This document shows positions 39,113-48,372 of a DNA stretch of 64,000 nt, one piece after another; within the stretch, counting starts at the first letter, position 1; each line of letters starts with the position of its first letter. The translations under genes and the position numbers were made by a program. The notes under the pieces are model-generated. The model ran no database searches. It saw nothing but the letters and a program-made list of their open reading frames with translations, and had not been told where the DNA came from. The stretch is from Necropsobacter massiliensis. GTDB lineage: Bacteria; Pseudomonadota; Gammaproteobacteria; Enterobacterales; Pasteurellaceae. The stretch spans positions 62,001-126,000 of the forward strand of contig NZ_LN776178.1 of NCBI RefSeq assembly GCF_000827595.2, given 5' to 3'.

Positions 39113-41017
39113 ATGCTGCCGGAACTTGGCTTTATCGCTTTACTTATCGCTTTAACCTGTTCGGTATTACTGGCTGTGATACCGCATATCGGGATCATGC
39201 GTCGCCGCCCGGGTTTAATTCGGCTGGCTTGGCATTTCAGCTATTTATTCGCTGTTTTCACCGCACTTTCCATTGCATTGCTAGCCTATGCGTTTGCCAC
39301 GGACGATTTTTCTGTGCAGTATGTGGCGGCACATTCCAATTCGCACCTGCCGCTGTTGTTCAAACTTGCCGCTACATGGGGCGGACATGAAGGCTCAATG
39401 CTGTTTTGGCTGTTTTCTTTAAGCCTGTGGATGTGCGCGTTTGCTTTGTTCAGCCGTAAGATTGACCCGCTGCTTGCCGCCCGTACTTTATCGTTGCTGG
39501 GGCTGATTTGTGCCGGTTTGGCGATATTTATCTTGTTTTTTTCCGATCCTTTTTTGCGTTTGTTCCCGCCACCGCCGGAAGGGCGTGATTTAAATCCGAT
39601 GCTACAGGATATCGGCTTGATCTTTCATCCGCCGTTGCTTTATTTCGGTTATGTGGGCTTTGCCGTCAATTTCGCGTTAACCTTGTCGGCATTGGTGAGC
39701 GGTCATTTAGATGCGGCAATTGCCCGTTGGATGCGCCCGTGGGTATTAACGGCATGGCTGTTTTTGACCTTAGGCATTGTGCTGGGGGCGTGGTGGGCAT
39801 ATTACGAACTCGGCTGGGGCGGTTGGTGGTTTTGGGATCCGGCAGAAAACGCTTCCTTAATGCCTTGGTTGCTGGGGCTGGCTTTGTTGCACAGCCTGTC
39901 GGTAACACAACAGCGCGGGATTTTTTCCTACTGGACGATTTTATTTTCCCTGTTCAGCTTTGCATTCAGCCTGTTAGGTACATTTATTATTCGCTCCGGC
40001 GTGCTGACTTCGGTGCATGCTTTTGCCATGGATAATCAGCGTGGTGCCGCATTGCTGATTTTGTTTTTCCTGCTGAGTGTTGGCGCGTTGAGCGTATTTG
40101 CCCTGAAGGCGAAAGCCCCGCCAAGTGCGGTGCGTTTTTCTTTATTTTCGCGTGAAAGTGCAATGCTGGCGGCAAACATTATTTTCAGCGTCGCTACCGC
40201 CAGTGTGTTTCTCGGCACCTTTTACCCGCTGCTATTCAGCACTATGGGCTGGGGTTCCATTTCCGTCGGTCCGCCTTATTTTAATACGGTATTTTTGCCG
40301 CTGTTTATTGTTCTGCTGGTGATCATGTTGCTGGTGCCGGCGACAGGTTGGAAACATATCCGCCGCCCCGTGCTGCTGAAATATGCGCTGCTTGCACCGC
40401 CGGCATTGATATTGGCGTACCTGCTGATTGAGTTTACCCTGCGGCAGGAAGACAGCCTGCATTTTAATGTATTGGCGTGGTGCTTGCTCAGTTTGGCGTT
40501 CTGGCTGTTGTTGACCGGTTGTTATGCCTTGCGGCATAAACCGACCCTGAGAGGCTGTGCGATGCTGTTTGCTCACGGCGGAGTCGCGCTGACGGTAATC
40601 GGCGCGGTGATGTCGAGTTATTTCGGCAGTGAGACAGGTGTTCGTCTGGCGCCGCAGCAAAGCCGGCAGCTTGGCGGTTACGAATTTCGTTACCTCGGCT
40701 TCAGCAATGAACTAGGACCGAACTATACCAGCGAGAAAGCGCATTTCGATATTATAAAAAACGGCAAAAAAATCACCGCACTTTATCCCGAACGGCGTTA
40801 TTATGACGCGCGCGCTATGACGATGTCGGAAGTGGGGCTGGCATCGGGCTGGCTGGGCGATTTGTACATTGTTATGGGCGATAAACTCGGCAATGGCGAG
40901 TTTACTTTCCGCTTGCATTACAAACCCTTTGTGCGTTGGCTGTGGCTGGGCGGCATATTGATGGCGCTGGGGGCGTTGTGCGGCGCATTGGGATTAAGGA
41001 AGCAAGGCGATGTATAA
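39113..41017 (+). CDS. nrfE: Haem lyase subunit NrfE (CcmF family)
   Basis: NrfE is the membrane part of the special haem lyase that attaches the haem to the CxxCK site of NrfA. The 634-residue product has about fifteen hydrophobic segments. It carries the haem-handling motif WGGHEGSMLFW and the WWAYYELGWGGWWFWDPAENASLMPWL signature. The length is nearer to CcmF than to the shorter E. coli NrfE, so it might also serve general cytochrome c assembly. The ribosome site (GGAA) is weak. It overlaps the next gene by eight bases. Confidence 0.93.
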   Translation: MLPELGFIALLIALTCSVLLAVIPHIGIMRRRPGLIRLAWHFSYLFAVFTALSIALLAYAFATDDFSVQYVAAHSNSHLPLLFKLAATWGGHEGSMLFWLFSLSLWMCAFALFSRKIDPLLAARTLSLLGLICAGLAIFILFFSDPFLRLFPPPPEGRDLNPMLQDIGLIFHPPLLYFGYVGFAVNFALTLSALVSGHLDAAIARWMRPWVLTAWLFLTLGIVLGAWWAYYELGWGGWWFWDPAENASLMPWLLGLALLHSLSVTQQRGIFSYWTILFSLFSFAFSLLGTFIIRSGVLTSVHAFAMDNQRGAALLILFFLLSVGALSVFALKAKAPPSAVRFSLFSRESAMLAANIIFSVATASVFLGTFYPLLFSTMGWGSISVGPPYFNTVFLPLFIVLLVIMLLVPATGWKHIRRPVLLKYALLAPPALILAYLLIEFTLRQEDSLHFNVLAWCLLSLAFWLLLTGCYALRHKPTLRGCAMLFAHGGVALTVIGAVMSSYFGSETGVRLAPQQSRQLGGYEFRYLGFSNELGPNYTSEKAHFDIIKNGKKITALYPERRYYDARAMTMSEVGLASGWLGDLYIVMGDKLGNGEFTFRLHYKPFVRWLWLGGILMALGALCGALGLRKQGDV

Positions 41018-41549
41018 AAAAATTCTTCTGTCCGTACCGTTATTGCTGATTCTTGCTCTGTGCGGCTTACTGCTTTCCGGGTTACAGCAAGATCCGAAAA
41101 AAATCGCTTCGGCATTAATCGGCAAGCCGATACCGGAGTTTTATCAGGCGGATCTGTTTGAGACAGGAAAAATGTTGAATAACCGAAATTTGCCGCAGGG
41201 TCTATTTCTGCTCAATGTATGGGGCAGCTGGTGCGTGTATTGTCAGCAGGAACATCCGTTTTTAATGCGGCTGGCGCAGCAGGGCGTGAAAATCGTCGGT
41301 CTGAATTACCGCGACAATCGGCAAGGTGCGCTGGATATGCTGACTAAGCGCGGCAATCCTTTTGTCCTGTCGATTGATGACAGCAAAGGTACGCTGGCGT
41401 TGAAGCTCGGCGTAGACGGCGCACCGGAAACCTATCTGGTAGACGGGCGCGGGATTGTTCGTTATCGCTATTCCGGCGAACTGAATGAACATATCTGGCA
41501 GCAGGAATTTGCGCCGCTTATCGCTACGTTAACGGAGGGCACGCCGTGA
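41010..41549 (+). CDS. dsbE: Thiol:disulfide interchange protein, DsbE/CcmG family
   Basis: The 179-residue product has one N-terminal membrane anchor (LLSVPLLLILALCGLLL) and a periplasmic thioredoxin domain with active site WCVYC (GSWCVYCQQEHPFL). The GAPETYLVDGRG cis-proline region is present. Family members reduce the haem-binding cysteines of apocytochrome c. The position between nrfE and nrfF suggests service to NrfA or NrfB, a role sometimes named NrfX. Confidence 0.92.
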   Translation: MYKKILLSVPLLLILALCGLLLSGLQQDPKKIASALIGKPIPEFYQADLFETGKMLNNRNLPQGLFLLNVWGSWCVYCQQEHPFLMRLAQQGVKIVGLNYRDNRQGALDMLTKRGNPFVLSIDDSKGTLALKLGVDGAPETYLVDGRGIVRYRYSGELNEHIWQQEFAPLIATLTEGTP

Positions 41550-42010
41550 AACGCTATGTTTTGTTGATATTGTTGGCGCTGAGTGTGGGTTTGCGCGCCG
41601 AAATGGTGGACACTTATCAGTTTAAAAATAATGAAGATCGTCTGCGTGCGGTGGCACTGGCAAAGTCGTTGCGCTGTCCACAATGCCAGAACCAAAATCT
41701 GGTGGAGTCCAATTCGCCGATTGCCTATGATTTGCGCCTTGAAGTGTATCGCATGGTGGATGAAGGGCGATCCAACCAACAAATCGTTGCGCAGATGACC
41801 GAGCGTTTCGGCGATTTTGTCCGCTATAATCCGCCGTTTAAATGGACTACGGCGCTGTTATGGGGATTGCCTTTTGTGCTGCTGTTGGCAGGCGCTGTTG
41901 CTATCTGGCGTTATACCGCGCGGCGCGGTATGAAAGCCCGACAAGCACCGTTAGACGAAGCGCAGCGGCAGGCATTACAACGTTTATTGCAACAACGGAA
42001 TGACGAATGA
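41546..42010 (+). CDS. nrfF: Haem lyase subunit NrfF (CcmH family)
   Basis: The 154-residue product has a signal-like N-terminus (YVLLILLALSVGLRAE), the redox motif LRCPQCQNQNLVES and a C-terminal membrane helix (ALLWGLPFVLLLAGAVAIW). It presents the apocytochrome cysteines to the haem lyase. It overlaps the dsbE-like gene and nrfG by four bases each. Confidence 0.93.
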   Translation: MKRYVLLILLALSVGLRAEMVDTYQFKNNEDRLRAVALAKSLRCPQCQNQNLVESNSPIAYDLRLEVYRMVDEGRSNQQIVAQMTERFGDFVRYNPPFKWTTALLWGLPFVLLLAGAVAIWRYTARRGMKARQAPLDEAQRQALQRLLQQRNDE

Positions 42011-42849
42011 CAGTATTTTTTATTGGTATCCTGATTTTTATTGTGCTGGCGCTACTGATTTTTGCGCCGCTGAGGGCGGAAATCCATTGGCACGAAAATT
42101 ATCGCCGCCAGCAGAATATCACTCTTTATCAGCGACAGGCGGTCGGCTGCGCGGATGCCGAACTTGCCGATGAGTTAGCTCAGCGTTTATTGGCGGATGA
42201 AAAACTGTTGGAAAATCAACCGCACTTTAATGCGTTTGCCGATGGAACGAAAAGAGCGGTCGGTTTTCCGCTGAAATTGCTGTTATTGGCACTGGTGATC
42301 CTGTTACCGCTGGGCGGCTATTTTGCGCTTGACCGTTTCGACGCCGTGTTACAGGGTGAACGAGCGCTAACCGCCGAGCGGCAGCGGCTGGCGGACGCCG
42401 ATACGGTGGAAAAAAATGATGATTATATCGGCACGATCCAAAACCGGCTGCGGCGTGATCCCAATGATGCGCAGCAATGGCTTGAGCTGGGGCGGGCATA
42501 TATGCTGAACAATCAGTTTGATAACGCTCTGATCGCCTATGGCAATGCAGAAAAATTAAGTGGCAGCAAGGCATCAATTCTGGGCTTGGCGGCAACCGCG
42601 CGGTATTATCAGTCCGGACAGCGGATCACCGCGCAAGTTCGCCGTTTGCTGGACGGCGCGCTACAGCAGGATCCGCAGGAAACCGCCAGCTTATCTTTGC
42701 TGGCCGGAGAGGCATTTTTGCATGCGGATTATGCCGAAGCGCTCAATTTATGGCAGCGTCTGCTAGACAGCGGCAAACCCGATGTAGATCGGCGTGCGAT
42801 TATTCAGAGTATGCAAATGGCGGAAATGCTGCAACAGGGCAGGCAATAA
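42007..42849 (+). CDS. nrfG: Haem lyase subunit NrfG (CcmI-like TPR protein)
   Basis: The 280-residue product has an N-terminal membrane helix (VFFIGILIFIVLALLIFAPL), a second helix (LKLLLLALVILLPLGGYFAL) and a C-terminal TPR domain (about 135-275; DAQQWLELGRAYMLNNQFDNALIAYGNAEKL). This resembles fused CcmI more than short E. coli NrfG. It guides the C-terminus of NrfA to the lyase. It is the last gene of the nrf operon. Confidence 0.9.
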   Translation: MTVFFIGILIFIVLALLIFAPLRAEIHWHENYRRQQNITLYQRQAVGCADAELADELAQRLLADEKLLENQPHFNAFADGTKRAVGFPLKLLLLALVILLPLGGYFALDRFDAVLQGERALTAERQRLADADTVEKNDDYIGTIQNRLRRDPNDAQQWLELGRAYMLNNQFDNALIAYGNAEKLSGSKASILGLAATARYYQSGQRITAQVRRLLDGALQQDPQETASLSLLAGEAFLHADYAEALNLWQRLLDSGKPDVDRRAIIQSMQMAEMLQQGRQ

Positions 42850-42887
42850 CGCGTGAATATTGCACCGCACTTTTTTTCCGTGTGTGC

Positions 42888-43823
42888 TTAACAGCTGCTT
42901 TTACCGATAACACTGTCGTTGGCGCGAACCTGTTTGCGATAATTTTGCGGCGACGTGCCGGTATATTTCTGAAAATTATCATAAAAGCGGCTGATGGCAT
43001 TAAAACCGGCTGTCAGCGAAATATCCAACATGGTTTTGTCCGTCTCGCTTAACAGCGCTTTCGCATGGTTGATTTTCATCATCGTAATATATTGTTTGAT
43101 GGTTAGTTGCATCACGCTTTGAAACAGCCCCATCGCATAGTTGGCGTTCAGTCCGACGGCGTTTGCCACATCGGCGACGGTAAGCGGCGTACTATGATGA
43201 TTGGCGATATGATCCAGCATCAGACTGACGTAATGCTGTCCGTGACGGGAAGATTTAACATGTTGATTTGAATGATAAACGTTTTCCAGCAGCAGCGTCC
43301 AGCCGTCTAAACTGAGGCGTTTAATCATTAACTGAATTTCATCATAAACCAGTTGCTGACGGTTCAGATTGGCGGATTTTAGTTCGTTTTCCCAGCGCTG
43401 CACTTCAAACACGCTCACCAGATTTGGTTGTGCCGATTGAATCACAATGCCGTGCGTCAGCTGATTGATCAGTGCGTGCGGCAACGGCCATGACAGCAAC
43501 AAATGCACCGGAATATCCAGCACCGCCATGGTGCGACAGTTTTTGCAATCTATGACCCGATGCGGTACTGACGCCCAGAACAGGGCAATATGTCCGGCAG
43601 TTAAGGTCACATGCCGTTCGTTAAAAATATATTCCACATCACCGTCAAACGGAATATTGATTTCCATATGTCCGTGCCAGTGGTAGCCGTCCATGATATT
43701 GGGCGGTTGTTGCAATTCCACATTGAGTGATTGTTGATCGGAGTACAACGATAACGGACTGACGATTTTCTTGCCGTATCTGGTATTACTGGCGTGCGCC
43801 GTTTCCGGTTTAATTTCAGGCAT
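42888..43823 (-). CDS. melR: Melibiose operon regulator MelR (AraC family)
   Basis: The product carries an N-terminal cupin-like sensing domain (SPLSLYS, HWHGHMEINIPFDGDVEYIF, LTAGHIALFWASVPH) and a C-terminal pair of helix-turn-helix motifs (TVADVANAVGLNANYAMGLFQ and LDISLTAGFNAISRFYDNFQKYTGTSPQNYRK). It closely parallels E. coli MelR. I placed the start at the ATG at 43823 because GGTGGA precedes it and the length (311) fits MelR. ATG 43847 and GTG 43910 are alternatives. The ribosome site is partly formed by an uptake core. It is divergent from melAB. Confidence 0.9.
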   Translation of the reverse strand: MPEIKPETAHASNTRYGKKIVSPLSLYSDQQSLNVELQQPPNIMDGYHWHGHMEINIPFDGDVEYIFNERHVTLTAGHIALFWASVPHRVIDCKNCRTMAVLDIPVHLLLSWPLPHALINQLTHGIVIQSAQPNLVSVFEVQRWENELKSANLNRQQLVYDEIQLMIKRLSLDGWTLLLENVYHSNQHVKSSRHGQHYVSLMLDHIANHHSTPLTVADVANAVGLNANYAMGLFQSVMQLTIKQYITMMKINHAKALLSETDKTMLDISLTAGFNAISRFYDNFQKYTGTSPQNYRKQVRANDSVIGKSSC

Positions 43824-44111
43824 AAATTCCACCGCACTTTTGTGCATGTCGTTATCGGTTAAATAACCGTGCAATTGAACATTTGTGATTTTGCGTCTTA
43901 AGAGTAACACCGACGGGAGGGGAAAAATAGCATTTTTTATCTAAAAATTCCTGAAACCTCAGATTATGTCTGTTCGATCCATAAAAATGAGTTTTCGGGA
44001 ATTTTACCGTTAAATCCGAAACGCAATTCAGCGTGTTTCTGTGTCATGATGATTGCTGACAACGCTATTTGTTTTTTAATCGGTTTATTGCATATTGAGA
44101 GGAGCAATGCT
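43824..44111. promoter_or_regulatory. Divergent melR / melAB control region
   Basis: The 288-base gap between the two start codons should hold MelR sites and both promoters. It is AT-rich and contains repeated TTTTATC and AAATTCC-like words, but I cannot define MelR boxes with certainty. One uptake core lies near 43833-43841. A clear AGAGGAG ribosome site for melA ends at 44104. Confidence 0.5.
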
Positions 44112-45461
44112 ATGAATTCCCCGAAAATTACCTTTATCGGCGCAGGTTCCACCGTATTCGTAAAAAATATTTTAGGCGATGTGTTTCATAAACCCGCGTT
44201 AAAACAGGCACGGATTGCATTGATGGATATTGATGAAACCCGTCTGGCGGAATCACACTTTGTGATCGAAAAATTAATGAAGTCGGTTGGCGCAAACGGC
44301 ACAATCGACTGTTATACGGACCAGAAAGCAGCGCTGCGTGATGCCGATTTCGTGATTGTGGCGTTTCAGATCGGCGGTTATGAACCTTGCACCGTGACAG
44401 ATTTCGAGATCTGTAAAAAATACGGTTTGGAGCAGACTATCGCCGATACGCTGGGGGTTGGCGGCATTATGCGGGCGTTGCGTACGGTGCCGCATTTGTG
44501 GAAAATCTGTGATGATATGCTGGAAGTCTGCCCGAATGCCACTATGCTAAATTATGTCAATCCGATGGCGATGAACAGCTGGGCAATGTTTGAAAAATAT
44601 CCGCAAATTAAACAGGTGGGATTGTGTCATTCGGTGCAAGGCACGGCGGAAGAGCTGGCGCGCGATCTGGATTTGGACCATCATGATCTACGTTATGTGT
44701 GCGCCGGCATTAACCACATGGCGTTTTATCTGCATCTGGAGAAAAAACTGCCGGACGGCGGTTATGCTAGCATTTATCCCGATTTGTTGCGAGCTTATGC
44801 AGAAGGACGGGCGCCGAAGCCGAGAGCCGATAATCCGCGCTGTAATAATATTATTCGCTATGAAATGCTGAAAAAACTCGGCTATTTCGTGACCGAATCG
44901 TCGGAACATTTTGCCGAATATACGCCATATTTTATTAAACCGAACCGCCCGGATCTGATCCAACGTTATCAGGTGCCGCTGGATGAATACCCTAAACGTT
45001 GTGTGGAGCAAATCGCCGGCTGGAAACGGGATCTGGATGCTTATAAACGGGCGGAAAACCTGAGCGTACCGGAATCGCGGGAATATGCGAGTATTATTAT
45101 TAACTCAATCTGGACGGGGACGCCGAGCGTGATTTACGGCAATGTGAAAAATGCCGGGCTGATTGATAATTTGCCGCAGGACTGCTGTGTCGAAGTCGCC
45201 TGTCTGGTGGATGCTAATGGTATTACACCAACCAAAGTAGGGGCGATTCCGAATCATCTAGCGGCATTGATGCAGACCAATATTAATGTGCAGCGTTTAA
45301 CCACCGAGGCACTGTTAACGGAAAACCGCGAGCGTATTTATCATGCCGCGATGCTGGATCCACATACTGCCGCCGCTTTAAGTTTGGAGGAAATCTATGC
45401 GTTGGTGGATGAGCTGCTGATCGCCCATAAAGACTGGTTACCGCAATGGATTAATTGCTAA
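44112..45461 (+). CDS. melA: Alpha-galactosidase, glycosyl hydrolase family 4
   Basis: MelA hydrolyses melibiose to galactose and glucose with NAD+ and Mn2+. The 449-residue product begins MNSPKITFIGAGSTVFVKNI, the NAD-binding motif. Family-4 metal ligands are in VGLCHSVQGT and CAGINHMAFYL. The start at 44112 is supported by AGAGGAG. It is close in length to E. coli MelA and is followed by melB after 60 bases. Confidence 0.95.
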   Translation: MNSPKITFIGAGSTVFVKNILGDVFHKPALKQARIALMDIDETRLAESHFVIEKLMKSVGANGTIDCYTDQKAALRDADFVIVAFQIGGYEPCTVTDFEICKKYGLEQTIADTLGVGGIMRALRTVPHLWKICDDMLEVCPNATMLNYVNPMAMNSWAMFEKYPQIKQVGLCHSVQGTAEELARDLDLDHHDLRYVCAGINHMAFYLHLEKKLPDGGYASIYPDLLRAYAEGRAPKPRADNPRCNNIIRYEMLKKLGYFVTESSEHFAEYTPYFIKPNRPDLIQRYQVPLDEYPKRCVEQIAGWKRDLDAYKRAENLSVPESREYASIIINSIWTGTPSVIYGNVKNAGLIDNLPQDCCVEVACLVDANGITPTKVGAIPNHLAALMQTNINVQRLTTEALLTENRERIYHAAMLDPHTAAALSLEEIYALVDELLIAHKDWLPQWINC

Positions 45462-45521
45462 TTTGAACCCATGGCGGCAAGCATGCCGCCGTGCTTTTTC
45501 GCATATTAGAAAGGAGGCTGT

Positions 45522-46895
45522 ATGAGTTTGTCGATGAAAACGAAAATCAGTTTCGGGCTGGGCGCTTACGGCAAGGATTTTGCCATCGGCATCGTATATA
45601 TGTATTTGATGTACTATTACACCGATGTGATTGGCGTTTCCGCGGCGGCGGTCGGAACGATTTTTATGGTGGCGCGTATCTGGGATGCTGTCAACGATCC
45701 TATTATGGGCTGGATTGTCAATAACACTCGTAGCCGCTGGGGAAAATTCAAACCTTGGATTCTGATCGGCACCGTGCTGAATTCGATTGTCCTGTTTTCC
45801 CTGTTTTGCGCCGATTATTTCAGCGGCACGGCATTAATTGTTTATATTGCCGTCACTTACATTTTATGGGGGATGACCTATACTTTAATGGATATCCCGT
45901 TTTGGTCGCTGACCCCGACTCTGACTTTAGACCAACGCGAACGGGAGCAGTTAGTGCCGTATCCGCGCTTTTTCGCCAGTCTGGCGGGATTTGTTACCGC
46001 CGGTATTTGCTTACCTTTTGTTGATGCGGTGGGCGGCGAAGATAAAGGTTTCGGCTTTCGCATGTTTACACTGGTGATTATTGCGTTTTTTGTCGCCTCG
46101 ACCGTTATTACATTGGTCAATGTAAAAGAAAAATATTCTTCCGATAACGTCAGCTGCAATGAATCCGCCGTCAAATTACCGTTAAAACAACTGATTATGC
46201 TGATCCCGCGCAATGATCAACTTGCCAGTTTGCTGGTCATGGCGCTGTGCTATAACATCGCAAGCAATATTATTTCCACTTTTGCGATTTATTATTTTAC
46301 CTACGTGGTGGGCGATAAGGATTTGTTCCCCTATTATATGTCCTATGCTGGCATTGCCAATTTGACCGTGATTGTACTGTTTTCGAAGCTGGCAAGACTG
46401 TTTTCCCGCCGAGTACTGTGGGCGACCGCGTCGATTGCGCCGGCGTTAAGCTGTCTGGTGTTGGCTTATGCCGGCATTTTTGATGCCAAAAACAGCCTGC
46501 TGATTATTGGCGCTGGTGTGTTGATGAATATCGGTACCGCGCTGTTTTGGACGTTGCAGGTGATTATGGTGGCGGATACGGTGGATTACGGCGAATACAA
46601 ACTGGGCGTGCGTTCGGAAAGTATCGCCTATGCGGTGCAAACTATGGTAGTAAAAGCCGGCTCGGCAGTTTCTGCATTTTTAATCGGCGTGCTGTTGACG
46701 GCGATTCATTATGTGCCGAATGTGGAACAAACCGATGACACGATTTTTTACATGAAAGTGATCATGATCGGTTTGCCGATAGTCTTTTATGCCGTTAAAT
46801 TATTCGTGTATTTCCGTTATTATCGGCTGTACGGCGATTTGTTGGCAAAAGTGAACATCCGGTTGCTGGATAAATACCGGAAGGCGGAAGGTTAG
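45522..46895 (+). CDS. melB: Melibiose:cation symporter MelB
   Basis: MelB is a GPH-family sugar symporter with about twelve membrane helices, 457 residues. The cation-site acidic residues are in [16 protein letters not shown] and [15 protein letters not shown]. The family loop [15 protein letters not shown] is present, and GALFWTLQ-type and [15 protein letters not shown] sequences occur near the C-terminus. A perfect AAAGGAGG ribosome site precedes the ATG. Confidence 0.94.
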   Translation: MSLSMKTKISFGLGAYGKDFAIGIVYMYLMYYYTDVIGVSAAAVGTIFMVARIWDAVNDPIMGWIVNNTRSRWGKFKPWILIGTVLNSIVLFSLFCADYFSGTALIVYIAVTYILWGMTYTLMDIPFWSLTPTLTLDQREREQLVPYPRFFASLAGFVTAGICLPFVDAVGGEDKGFGFRMFTLVIIAFFVASTVITLVNVKEKYSSDNVSCNESAVKLPLKQLIMLIPRNDQLASLLVMALCYNIASNIISTFAIYYFTYVVGDKDLFPYYMSYAGIANLTVIVLFSKLARLFSRRVLWATASIAPALSCLVLAYAGIFDAKNSLLIIGAGVLMNIGTALFWTLQVIMVADTVDYGEYKLGVRSESIAYAVQTMVVKAGSAVSAFLIGVLLTAIHYVPNVEQTDDTIFYMKVIMIGLPIVFYAVKLFVYFRYYRLYGDLLAKVNIRLLDKYRKAEG

Positions 46896-46948
46896 AACCC
46901 GTTGACAAAAATACCCAAAAAAGCACCGCACTTTTCGCTTTCTATAAC

Positions 46949-46978
46949 GGCGGGCGGCAGTTGGCGTCCGCTTTTTTA
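46949..46978 (+). terminator. Terminator after melB
   Basis: GCGGGCG (46950-46956) pairs with CGTCCGC (46965-46971), with one G-T pair, followed by six T. It lies 54 bases past the melB stop. An uptake core (ACCGCACTT) at 46925-46933 precedes it without a partner. Confidence 0.65.
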
Positions 46979-47065
46979 TCATTCTGTGCGCGATATTTGC
47001 CGGTAGGCAAAGTCCGCGGATCTTGTTACAATCCCGCCGCATTTTTCTGTTATACGGACGAGTTT

Positions 47066-48280
47066 ATGAGCACATATTTTTCCGACACGCTGATTATCGG
47101 TGCTGGCGCCGCAGGGTTGTTTTGTACCGGGCAGCTGGCAAAACGGGGAAAACAGGTGACGCTGCTTGATAACGGCAAAAAAATCGGGCGCAAGATTTTA
47201 ATGTCCGGCGGCGGCTTTTGTAATTTCACCAATCTTGAGGTAACGCCGCAGCATTATCTGTCGCGCAATCCGCATTTCGTCAAATCGGCGCTGGCGCGTT
47301 TTACCCAATGGGATTTTATCGCCATGCTACAGGATTACGGCATTCCTTATCACGAAAAAGAATTAGGGCAGCTGTTTTGCGATAACGGAGCGCAGGATAT
47401 TGTCAGCATGCTGGCGCAAGAATGTGCGAAATATGGCGCGGATATTCGGCTGCGCCAGCAGATTGAAGAGGTTGACGTACTTGCCGACGATCATTCGGCA
47501 CGTTTCAGGCTGCAAGCTAACGGGCAACAATGGCGTTGTCGTCAGTTAGTGATTGCCAGCGGCGGTCTGTCGATGCCGGGGCTGGGCGCTACACCGTTCG
47601 GTTATCGGATTGCCGAACAGTTCGGCTTAAACGTTATCGCGCCGCGCGCCTCTCTGGTGCCGTTTACCTGGCGGGAAAGCGACAAATTTTACACCGCACT
47701 TGCTGGCATTGCGCTGCCGGTGACGGTAACCGCCGAATCCGGTCAGTCTTTCAGCAATAATCTGTTGTTTACCCATCGTGGTGTTTCTGGTCCAGCGATT
47801 TTGCAAATTTCTAACTACTGGCAGCCGGGACAGCGCCTGCTTATTGATTTGCTGCCGACCCAGAATATTGCGCAATATTTGCAAACATTGCGCACGTCTT
47901 CGGCAAAAATGCAGCTGAAAACCGCATTATCCCGTCTGCTGCCGACTAAGCTGGTGGAACTCTGGCTGCAACACGGCATGTTTCAGGATGAAGCGGTGGC
48001 ACAGTTAAGCAAAGTGCGGTCGGAAAATCTGGTGAATTTGATCCATCGCTGGCAGTTGCAGCCCAACGGTACCGAAGGTTATCGCACCGCGGAGGTGACC
48101 ATGGGCGGTGTGGATTGCGCGGAGGTCTCGTCGAAAACCATGGAAAGCGGCAAAATCGGCGGACTGTATTTTATCGGCGAAGTGCTGGATGTCACCGGCT
48201 GGCTGGGCGGATATAATTTCCAATGGGCGTGGAGTTCCGCTTATGTTTGTGCGCAGGCTATTGCGACACAAGGCGGATAA
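47066..48280 (+). CDS. FAD-dependent oxidoreductase, BaiN/YhiN (HI0933) family
   Basis: The 404-residue product starts with an FAD-binding Rossmann motif (DTLIIGAGAAGLFCTGQLAKRG), followed by KIGRKILMSGGGFCNFTN and a C-terminal VTGWLGGYNFQWAWSSAY signature. The structure of the H. influenzae homologue is known, but its reaction is not. I chose the ATG at 47066 (MSTYFSDT); the in-frame extension to 46961 lacks homology and crosses the melB terminator. Confidence 0.9.
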   Translation: MSTYFSDTLIIGAGAAGLFCTGQLAKRGKQVTLLDNGKKIGRKILMSGGGFCNFTNLEVTPQHYLSRNPHFVKSALARFTQWDFIAMLQDYGIPYHEKELGQLFCDNGAQDIVSMLAQECAKYGADIRLRQQIEEVDVLADDHSARFRLQANGQQWRCRQLVIASGGLSMPGLGATPFGYRIAEQFGLNVIAPRASLVPFTWRESDKFYTALAGIALPVTVTAESGQSFSNNLLFTHRGVSGPAILQISNYWQPGQRLLIDLLPTQNIAQYLQTLRTSSAKMQLKTALSRLLPTKLVELWLQHGMFQDEAVAQLSKVRSENLVNLIHRWQLQPNGTEGYRTAEVTMGGVDCAEVSSKTMESGKIGGLYFIGEVLDVTGWLGGYNFQWAWSSAYVCAQAIATQGG

Positions 48281-48372
48281 GCACAGGCGCGAGCGCGCTT
48301 TTTATCCCTTTGACTGAGCGTAAAATCCCGCTAAAATAGACCGCACTTTCCGCATCGAATTAAGGATTTTTT

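Noticed and set aside
46961-47065. A 35-residue extension of the BaiN-family protein
   Set aside because: It starts within the melB terminator and is unlike the family. The FAD motif follows directly after ATG 47066.
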